DNA of 64,000 nucleotides from Lophius americanus (taxonomy: Eukaryota; Chordata; Actinopteri; Lophiiformes; Lophiidae): NCBI GenBank assembly GCA_037951165.1, contig JBBDHG010000036.1, forward strand, positions 718,501-782,500, written 5' to 3'. Made by a program: the position numbers and the translations under genes. Position 1 is the first letter of the stretch, and every line of letters starts with the position of its first letter. Shown one piece after another: positions 55,290 through 64,000 of the stretch. Below the pieces are notes generated by a model. The model searched no databases. It saw nothing but the letters and a program-made list of their open reading frames with translations, and was not told the origin of the DNA.

Positions 55290-57719
55290 GGAACGGCGTG
55301 TTTGCAGTCGTCTCTGCTGAGGTCGGGGAACGCGTTGCTCCACTGAAGAGCAGCGCGAGGATTGTTTGGAGGAGCGATCGATAAAGCTCCAGGAGCTTAT
55401 ACCTGCTCCTCAGGCCGCTGCTCCCGCCTCCTCCTTCTACGATGCAGTCAGAGCATTCTGGTAAATACAGAATGCATAAAACTCTATTCCACGTAGGGAA
55501 GGCGCTCCTGCAGCAGCCATTACAGCCGTCCTGCCAAGCATTTTACAAAAGTTTTAATTTCTCCAGGGCCTTTAAATTGCCTGTTTAGGTTGCAGAGAGG
55601 CGTTGTTCCAGCTTCTGTAAAGTACCGCTGAGAAACCAGCGTATGGAGCTCCATAGCATTGTTCCGTCCTAATTGCTCCCTTCCACAAGTGTCGGCTTCG
55701 TGGAGGAGAATAAAGGGACGGAGGAGGCCGGCGCCGGCGTTCATCAGACTTCTCCCGACAGATGGATCAGGATTCTGTCGTGCCGTCTGTTGTTGAGCAG
55801 AATTCTCCCTGGATTTCATTTAGCCTCTGCTGCTCTTGTTAAAGCGTCGCCCGCTCTCCTCAGCGCCGCCGCCGCCGCCGCCGACTCTTGATTTTATCAG
55901 CTGAAGAGGTCCGGATCAATAACCATCAGTGTTTGGATTTGGACCGCTGCGTCGGTCAAAGGGGGCTCCGTCTCTCTGCCTCTGATGCACCTCAGAGACT
56001 AAATGTGTCTTTCTGTTTTTGTCCGTCTTCACAGAGGACGTTCAGAACTTTAGATGTGTGTGAAGACGTCACTCTCGCAGGTTCACGCCGCAGTCACACA
56101 CCTCAGACCCGCTTTATTCACGCTCCACATCTACCGCCACAACCTCGGCTAAAAGTTGTTCTGTGTCGTGGTCGGATGCTGCGTTCACTCCCATCATGAT
56201 CCAGTCACAGACAAAGTCCATGAGAAGCCCCAGGGGTTGGACATTTGTGTGCTACAATGAAGTTCTCCCCCTAGTGATTCAAATCTGAACTTTCAGAGTG
56301 AGTCAACACGTATACAAGATAAACGTCCTTAAGTCGATTCAAATGCAGAAGATCTGGACTTAATTGGAGCAAGTGACCAAATCTATGGGGTTCAGCGTCA
56401 AATAGTTGCTGTTAATTAGTCACAGTGCCAACTCTTCATCATCATTTGGGAGCAGAACCCCCCACAGAAGGAGGTCCAGCCCCAATTTCACAACTAATGG
56501 CGAGCTTTGTTTGCAGATGATGTGAGTTTGATGTTTGACGTGTAGCACCAGCTGTCTTCCTTGACCGAAGTAAAGTACCGCCGTTATTCTCTAATGATGT
56601 CTTTGTCTCGTCTTCGAGCTGGTCGTGGAATAAAAGTCCAGAAGCTCCTTTTGTAGTTCGCTAACTCCCCGTCAAAGTCGAGAGCTGGAGTTGAGCTCCA
56701 TCCCTAAACTTTACTGTTAGTCATGAGAAGTTTTGGCCCGTTCTGTTGGCGGTCTCTGCAAAGCCGTGAGCGGACGCTAGCAGTCGTGTGTCATGGCGCC
56801 GTTTGGCTTTCAGACGTATCTGCGACGCCACAGCAAATACAAAGCAGTGTTTGTGTTTACGTCCGCCGCGCTGGATAGCAGAGAGAAACGCTGTTGGTTT
56901 TGTCTCCAGAAAGGTGAGCGGCGTAGGTTTGTGGAGTCGTGTTATTGGTGCAGGTGAAGGTGTGGGTCCATGAAGATCAGGGAATTCTCTTTCCTTAAGT
57001 CCGGATCGCCAAAGATAAGAACCGTTTTCTCATCTTTCTGACATCTTTGAATCAGGGTTCTGTTCTTGAGCTGGACATCTGAGATGTTCTCTGTGCTGAA
57101 GCTCTGCAGCGTTCTGGTGCTGTTGGGTCAGAGGTCACGGTGATCTCTGATTGTTTTCTTCCCGGTTCCCCGGTGCCACTAGAACCCGGTCCTTCTTTTC
57201 TGACGGACCGACCTCCTGTTTTTCTCCTGGATCTCAGCCCCAGTTTGTGAAGCGACTCACTCTGCCTCCAGAACCCCAGAGATCCGTGGAGGCTCCCGGC
57301 TCAGGTGTTTGTAGCTTTGGGTGGAGAGGTTGTGGTTGGAGTAGACGTTGTTTGTGTTTCATCTCTTCCTGCTGCTGGACAATGAGGTTGTCTCTGGGTT
57401 CTAAGCCCTTTCTGCTCCACTGCCAATAGATGTGCATGTGTTAAAGACGGCTTACGTTTGGCTGTAAGCCCACCTCATCCCGAGGAGTTCTCCTGGGGGC
57501 CAGGGTTCAGCCCCGCCTCCCCCCGTCTCTCTCTCTCTCTGCTGGGGTCATTTGGCGAGGTAATCCACACCCGGCCAGCTCCGGCAGGGGGAAGACGCTC
57601 CGGTGTGGTGGAGGTCCACAGGATTAGGCTCATTCCACAAACCTCCTCCTAACCAATTATGCTGGTCTTGTTGGTAGTTTTGAATCTTAAAGCCTTTATT
57701 TTTATTAGTAGTATTATTT
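55290..57719. other. gbf1 large intron, unique sequence
   Basis: 2.4 kb without recognised exons or repeats. 55300-55880 is non-repetitive and may be regulatory; it contains a (GCC)n run at 55862-55880. Open frames are short and unsupported. Confidence 0.33.
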
Positions 57720-58660
57720 TAGCGAGTCAGCCAGAGGTCAACCTGGTTACGGAGTGATTGCCTCGCCACCACTGCAGCCGTCACTCATTTATTTCACTCT
57801 GCTCCACAAGCCCCGGAGATTGAGCCGGAGTCCAGCGCCTGTATTTAGACTTTATCTGAGGAGATTGGCGGCGGCCGGCAGACGGCTCCGGCGGCGCCGT
57901 CTTCACTGACGGCCGGCCGGATCAATACAACACAATTGAGTTTTCCAATCTGTGGTCTTACAGGGTGATCACAAGTGATGAAGTCTTCATCAGGGTCTAT
58001 TGACAGATTCATTTGAGCCTGTAAAGTAGTGGGACAGAAAAAGAAGTTTTCCTGGACTGAAGTTCTCGCCGCCCCTCTCCAGCCTCCATTTCTGCATAGT
58101 TTGTTGGTTTTTATTTCATATCTCTTCTGGGACGAAGCTGCTTATTGAACGTTGAGGCGTTTCTAAATTTACACTCCATGTCACCCTTTCAAGCAGAACT
58201 CCTCTAAGCCCTGGGCTTCAGCGGTAACGGGAATAAAAGCCCAGATGAGAAAATATCCAATAAAGCAGAAGGCTGGAGATCTGCTGTGGAGGTGGAGGCG
58301 GAGGCCTGTGAGTGACCTGGCGGCTGATAAAGGGACTGTTTAAAGTTCCAAATTATTACATATTTGATTTCTAAACAAGCCGCGGGGGTATTGGGTGTCA
58401 CGTTAATTCGCCGCGCTCACATGTGCACGTGTGGAGGGTCGGCCCGACGCTCCTCGGCTCCTTTCATGTCCAGGTTGTTATTCCTGGTCTGGAGTGAAGC
58501 CGCTCTTAGAGCCTTAATCCTCCCGTTATTACTGTGGCGAGCGCTCCTTCTCGCCCCGCATTTCACAGCGCCGTTCGTGACTGCGCTAATTTTCCCCGCT
58601 GTTTTTTTTACCTTTTGCTTTCCTGCCTGCCCTTTTTTCTCTGAATTCCTCAGAGAGGCG
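57720..58660. promoter_or_regulatory. Candidate regulatory island in the gbf1 intron
   Basis: Non-repetitive sequence. 57840-57960 is striking: an inverted GC-rich pair, ggcggcggccgg and ggccggccgg, is followed by atcaatacaacacaattgag and ttttccaatctgtgg. 58480-58620 contains gagccttaatcctcccgtta and gtgactgcgctaattttccc. The 258-residue frame that begins at 58364 has no recognisable domain. Conservation has not been tested. Confidence 0.28.
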
Positions 58661-59772
58661 TTTGAAGTCGGGGAGGGGGGGTCGGCTGGAGGTGGTTTCC
58701 TAGAGAGGAGGTTACTTCATGATTATTTGATGGCCGTTAAGTTTTACAGCCGTCATAAACGCGTTCTCACCTCCACCCGGTCCATCAGGAAGGTCTCAGG
58801 CTGGAATCTGTGTCCATGCAGCCGCCAACATCACTGGTCACCCAAACCCAGAGTCCGTTTACACAAACAACAAAACAACAAAACAACAATGTTCGGAGCG
58901 GCAGCAGCGTTGGAGCGGCCGGTCGGACGGTTCTCCCAGTCACCTGCATGTCAACGCCAGCAGGTGGCGTTTCCCTGGGATGGAGCTTCACATGTCCTAC
59001 GTCCTACTACCTGTGGAGTTTGGTTCCGTCTGGACGGTAGAAAGTCACCTCATGAGGAGAGTTTCACGAGGATCTGGTCAAATCTGAACGACACCTTTGT
59101 TAAAGTCCATTTAAAACAAAGGAAAGAATACAAAAGTTAAAGCTGCCAACATCCGGGAGGGTTTAGGTCATGGCATGAAATGATAAACCACACCCACCCA
59201 TCGCGTCATTCCAGATCGCGTCATTCCAGATCACAATGATCCATTCTTTTTTATGTGTTTTTCTGGACTGGTTGTACAGTGGTGCCGATGAAGGCGGGGC
59301 TTATGAGAGAGAGCAGATTTGTGTGCAGTCAATCATCACTTTAGTCCTCGGGTGTCTTTCAAAGCCACATGAAGGCCTTTGGGCCGGACCCTCAGCTCTT
59401 CTTCCTGGTCTGGTCTTTAAGGGACAGTGAACCACCTCATCTATCTTTTATAAAGGTGGAGATAAGATCCAGGAGATGTTGGAGCAGGGAAAAGTGTTGG
59501 GAGGAATATAATAGTGTGTTACACATCAGACACACAGAACTATAATAATAGAAATAAACCAGTGAAGGTCTTCAGGAGGTTCTGTCCCGTCTGAGAAGAG
59601 CTCCAAGAGGAGCTGCGAGTCGGTTGTTGATCTGATCCCGCTGTTGTTTACACAGGCGGACTGAACCGGAGCAGCTGGTCGCTGAAGGAGGGGTCAAATG
59701 TTCCTCTGGTGTAAATGCATGATCGATGTTGAATCCACGTGAATAACTGTTATTCCATGTCTCTCTCCTCAG
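58661..59772. other. 3' part of the large gbf1 intron
   Basis: Unique DNA that ends in the polypyrimidine tract and acceptor of the exon at 59773. Nothing else recognised. Confidence 0.35.
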
Positions 59773-59904
59773 AGCTGTCCGATGTAGAACCCAACATCTT
59801 CCTGAGGCCCTTCCTGGAAGTGGTCCGCTCTGAGGACACCACTGGACCAATCACAGGCCTCGCTCTCACCTCCGTCAACAAGTTCCTGTCCTACGGCCTC
59901 ATAG
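59773..59904 (+). CDS. gbf1: gbf1 third coding exon
   Basis: This 132-base exon encodes residues 55-98 plus one base. The peptide begins ELSDVEPNIFLRPFLEVVRS and continues EDTTGPITGLALTSVNKFLS before YGLI. The acceptor (ctctctcctcag) ends at 59772 and the donor gtgaga begins at 59905. The phase-1 junction with the exon at 26441-26507 restores a Glu codon (G from the first exon, AG from this one). The 3' phase-1 end would supply the first base of the Asp that follows LI in human GBF1. It belongs to the DCB domain. No following exon is recognisable before 64000, so the next intron is at least 4.1 kb and the gene runs off the right edge. Confidence 0.95.
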
Positions 59905-62139
59905 GTGAGACGTCACATCTGATCGACTCATCGTCTTCTTTCCTTCTCTTTCTGCTGAACCCCTGAGATGTGACGCTGTCACAGTCATCATCAGTCGTGT
60001 GAAGAACGATCCTTAAGAAAGATCGTTTTAAAAATCTGCACCAACTGAACATGGAGCCCAATCCGAAGGTTCCGTCTGTGTCCACATAGGTCCAAACCCT
60101 GAAGAGGACTCAGCCCTCCTGAATGTCCTCCCAGAGAAAACAGCTGTGGGTTACTCTGCATGTTTCACTCATTCATCTTAAGACCCCTCTAAACTCACCA
60201 TAAGACCACAAAAGCATGTTTTTGAAGTGAAAGACATCAGATTTGATGAAACTACTGGATGATCAAATGTTGTATTTTAACCTTCAGGTAAAGAATGTTT
60301 ATTTGACCCTTTCTGCTCCAATCACATACTGACACATGTCCTCATCCATGTATCAGAGAAGACTTTCAGCGTAAATGCCTCCTCCTCCTCCTCCTCCTCC
60401 TCCTCCTCAGTGGCCCCTCTGACATGTGGCGTCCCCCAGGGCTCTGTCCGGGGCCCCTTACTCTTCAGCAGATACCTGCTGCCACTGGGTGGGAGTGTAA
60501 ACGGGTTCAGTACCATCCTTCAGTCAGAAACGGACTGAGAATGAACTCAAGCAAACAGGACGTCCAAAATGGACTGATATGTCTGTTCGGACCCTCATTC
60601 ATCCGGGTCATGGTAACAGAAGTCCTGTTGCTTTGGACTGGACTCACATGGATTCCAAATGAACTGACTTTAGATCTTCTCTTGACACAAACTGTTCCTC
60701 ATAAATCTAAAGTCTAGGCGTTCCAGCTTCCAGAATTTCGGGTCCTCAAAAGCTCAGCCTCACGGTGGACGTATGGCTCCGTTTCTGCCGGGGTGAAATG
60801 AGCCTGAGCATCACCAGATGTTGGTCCGAATAGCAGAGGCTGAGTCAGCGTTGCATTCCTGGCAGAACAGCTGCAGTCAGAACCGACCCGCTTCGTGCTT
60901 GTGAACAAACTTGAGAAACAGGCTGTGGAGGCGGAGCTTTTGAGTTCCGGGTTGGAAATGTAGTACTGGGGAAACTTGAGGGCCACGTTAATGTTTCTTC
61001 TTCTATCACCCATGGATCCTGAAGCAGCTGCTTCATCTTCATCAGTTTATTGACAGCAGAAGATCTTCCTCTGCTTCAAACGGTTCTTCCAGACCGTTTT
61101 ACACAACCATCACACAACTGTGTCGCCAGAGGCCCGCCTTCCTCGCCTGAACTACACACCCATCATCAACCGCCATAACCCCTCCATGAGGTCAGAACCC
61201 TGGTTCTACAACATTCTGACGGATCTTCACTTATTTTTATGTTTCTTATAAAATGTCTATGACATCATAACATCCCCGAAGAGGAGGGAATATTATGGGA
61301 TTAGACGTTCCGCCCGCCTTTGCTACGTCTGCAGATCCTCCGGGTCTCTAGGAGCAGGTCATGTGATCCGTGCCACTCAAGGAGACGCCAGGTCACGTGT
61401 CAGCGTGACACAGGAAGTAGTTGTTACTCCTCTGTCCATCGTCCCCTCTACCCCAGACCCCCGGCTGGGGACAAGTCTCCTGAGACGAAGACCTCTTCAG
61501 CTCCTTCTGAGTCTCAGTCTTACACAGGAGACAAAGAGCCCCGATAAACAGGAAGTAGAACTAAACACTCATAATATAAACTTCTGATGGACACAAACAT
61601 ACAGTAGTGATGGAACTCAACCGGCAGTCATGGCGCCGCCATGTGGCATCAGGACATGACAAACCCTCTCCTGCTGGCCCGTTTACGGTTTCTACTTTAG
61701 GCTATGGAGGCTCCTCAAAAAAACAAACAAACAAAAACAGAAAAACAAACAAAGCCTGAGAGAAATCCTCTTTGTTTTGAAACAGGAAGTTGGAGTTCAA
61801 AGGTCACGGATGCTCAGAGACTCAGGAAAACTAAAACTATTTTGTGTCCTGCTGCAGGATGACAAAAATATGTTTGTAAGTATCTAGGACAATCTGGGAT
61901 GGAAGCGACACGATGACGTCATCATGAGTCTAGAACACTGCAGACAGACGTTCATCCATAATGAACTCATTAGATATAAATGAATATTTCCTGTTTCTCT
62001 GTTGGATTATTTACACCTCCATTAGTATATTTGCTGGACGCACCAACACTGTCCCGATGATCTCCTCCACATACATTCACATGGGAACAACAAATTATAA
62101 TATCGATCACTTCAAATGTTCTTATCTCAGACTTCACTT
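59905..62139. other. gbf1 intron after the third coding exon
   Basis: Begins with donor gtgaga. A (CTC)n tract lies at 60378-60410. I looked for the next gbf1 exon (human continues with THEGTAEGMENMADAVTHAR) and did not see it. 60400-60540 holds cccccagggctctgtccggg gcccc, a word typical of non-LTR RT genes (the PQGSVLGP motif), so a small LINE relic may be here on the plus strand. Confidence 0.45.
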
Positions 62140-62610
62140 TCTTATCATCGTGAACTTTAACCCTGAAAGGTCGGGGGAGTTCTGGAATCCACGTCTGAAG
62201 GTCCTTCGTATTAATGCGATAAATGACAAACTGATTCTTAGTTGGGTTTTTGAATTTGAGCCCCACATAGACCTCAGTGAGAGGAAGAACTGGACTGACT
62301 TTATGAAAGGTCAGCGTCTTCTGCCACTAGGGGGAGTTTTATCTCCAAACCTTTTCAGGCCATAATTATTCAACCGCTGGTCTGATTTAGCCTGAATGTG
62401 GTGCCGATGTTTCGACTGGACGAGTTCTTTCCTTTATTCATCCCATTCTACTCCAATTGTTCTATTTTATAATTGTATTTTAATTTATATTTGTTCTATT
62501 TTATAATTGTTTTAATTTATTTAAGCAAAAATAAAATTGAATTGAGTTCAATCGGGGGGATTGCTCGTACAACGCAGGGGATTTGGGTCTTTTTGGGGCC
62601 GGACCCCTGC
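62140..62610 (+). repeat. Unclassified interspersed repeat, copy 5 (most complete)
   Basis: Contains, in order, gacctcagtgagaggaagaa, cactagggggagttttatct, aaaccttttcaggccataat, caaccgctggtctgatttag, cctgaatgtggtgccgatg, tactccaattgttctatttt and gggggattgctcgtacaacg caggggat. Other copies carry subsets of these in the same order. There is no long open frame and no recognised terminal repeat. Confidence 0.65.
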
Positions 62611-64000
62611 TACAGCGTGTCTCCGGTTGTTTCCGTGTTGTCCCGCTTTAATCAGGTAATGATCTAATAAAGTCATGACCTCATACGTGAGGACTGACAG
62701 TAACCACATGACAACGCCGTCTCTGCTGCTCAGACAGATCCCGCCGTCTGATGGAGGCTGGGTGGAGACGAGGTCTTGTGAGGTACTGCCACCTTCTGGT
62801 CCTGGAGGAGCCGGAGGATTCAGACCTGAAACGGCTCCTTCTCTCCTGACGACTCCTTCCCCCCTCCTCTCCCCCCTCCTCTCCCCCCTCCTCTCCCACC
62901 TCCTCTCCCACCTCCTGCTGCTCTGAGCGCTGCAGCGGTGAAGTTCAGGGTCCCTGCGGGTCTCTGGAGTCTTCAGCCGTTCTGATAACCAACAAGTCCT
63001 CGGCGCCGCCCTCTGCTCCCGCTTCTCTGTTTCCTGTCTGTGGGCCCACAGCGAGGCCCGGGTCACGCTCTCCCACACAGAAGCCCTCCTTTCACTCAGT
63101 GGGAGGGGCTTCCTTCTGTACGCGGCCTGAGGTCTTCAGGCGGGGATGATGGATGGAGCAGTAACTCCTCCTCCTCTGTCCCTCCTTCTTCTCCCTCTTG
63201 TTTCTGCCGCCAACAGCTCGCCGTTTCACCGGCGCTCTGAGGCTCAGGGAGGTTCAGGCTGCAGCTGTAGCCCACCGACCGTTCTTAGGAGGGGTCTCCA
63301 GTCTCCTGTCGCTGTGACGACAACAACCATCCTAGTCCATCAGGAAGACGTGAACGAGGTCATTAAAGTGTGAGGCGGGTCGCTCCACCCAGAGAACAAA
63401 CGGGAGGAGGAGTCTGTCGTCTGTTCAAAGCGCTACTTCCTGTTTCTAAATAATGACATACATCTGTCCTCATCAAGTCAACACAAACAAAGGGATGTTC
63501 TACTGGACTCTATCCGGGCCTCACCCTCCTCATCATCACGTCAGAGAACAGTTTCCTGTTTGTCACGCCTTCATGGTCCAGTCATCTTCAGAACTCCAGG
63601 TTCAGCCGGGTCGACGTGTGTTTGTAAACCTGAGCAGAACCTTTCCATCCAGCTGATTCTGTTCGGTGTCAGAAGATCGCTCCTCTTTTCTGTCTTCTTG
63701 GTTCTGGGGAAATGAAACCGATAAAAGAGAAAAGGCACAAAGACTGAAAATAGAAGTATGAAAACTATGAAACTGACTTAAAACGAGTTCAGAAATACAT
63801 TTAAAGAAAATAGTTTCAACAAAAACTTGTTTCAGGAATGTTTGAATGGTGGTTTAAAGGTTGAGTCTGTAAAATCACAACTCTTGTTTTTATCACTTCA
63901 TCATTCCTGGATGTGAAGTTTGTCTTTCTGCTGACGTGTGGCTGGATCGGTTTTAGGAAATGATGTTTGCTGCACGAATCCGTTAAAAACGGAACCGCGA
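62611..64000. other. gbf1 intron, right edge
   Basis: A (CCCTCCTCTCC)n short repeat of about five units lies at 62860-62912. The rest is unique. Several open frames of 60-90 residues (and 176 residues at 62548-63078 on the minus strand) have no recognised family. No exon seen to the edge. Confidence 0.35.

Noticed and set aside
58364..59140. 258-residue open frame on the plus strand in the gbf1 intron
   Set aside because: No recognisable domain or signal, low-quality composition, and it lies in non-coding DNA of a large intron. It could be a chance frame in GC-rich sequence.
62548..63078. 176-residue frame on the minus strand
   Set aside because: It crosses the unclassified repeat and a CCT-rich tract; no known family or splice context.

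Overview
This window comes from a vertebrate nuclear genome, most likely an acanthomorph (spiny-rayed) teleost fish. The evidence is spliced vertebrate genes, a pitx3 next to gbf1 gene order that is also found in human, relics of Tc1/mariner, Penelope-like and RT-bearing LINE elements of kinds common in fish, and a very heavy load of micro- and minisatellites. I cannot name the species. No prokaryotic, viral or CRISPR features are visible, and almost all long open frames are artefacts of tandem repeats whose period keeps a frame open.

Only two protein-coding genes are supported, and both are partial. On the minus strand are two coding exons of pitx3, a paired-class (bicoid-like) homeobox gene, at 6241-6349 and 3987-4192. 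They encode residues 1-105 and stop after homeodomain position 46, so the last coding exon should lie beyond the left edge. A candidate non-coding first exon with a strong donor lies near 14529-14720. On the plus strand are three coding exons at the 5' end of gbf1, an ARF guanine-nucleotide exchange factor, at 26076-26171, 26441-26507 and 59773-59904. They encode residues 1-98 in frame; the rest lies beyond the right edge. A candidate non-coding first exon ends at 22334.

Layout: 1-6.4 kb, pitx3 introns and exons with several minisatellites; 6.4-14.5 kb, probable pitx3 5' intron, with a forkhead-like minisatellite at 9.07-9.64 kb and AT-rich single-copy DNA; 14.7-22 kb, the region between the two divergent genes, with a CT tract, a 2.05-kb array of 7-bp units, a LINE relic and ATCC repeats; 22-26.5 kb, the gbf1 5' end with Penelope-like and MITE-like relics; 26.5-59.8 kb, a single 33.3-kb gbf1 intron with transposon relics, large CA, CT and T-rich tracts, a 1.1-kb 16-bp minisatellite and several long non-repetitive stretches that look like candidate regulatory DNA; 59.9-64 kb, the next gbf1 intron.

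The two genes do unrelated jobs: a lens, midbrain-dopamine and muscle transcription factor, and a housekeeping Golgi ARF exchange factor. Their divergent arrangement is shared with human. The size of the gbf1 intron and its unique-sequence islands fit the idea of pitx3 regulatory DNA lying inside a bystander gene, but this is inference. No previously undescribed molecular system is demonstrated. The most notable items are this layout, the forkhead-site minisatellite, the large heptamer array between the promoters, and an unclassified interspersed repeat with about five copies.
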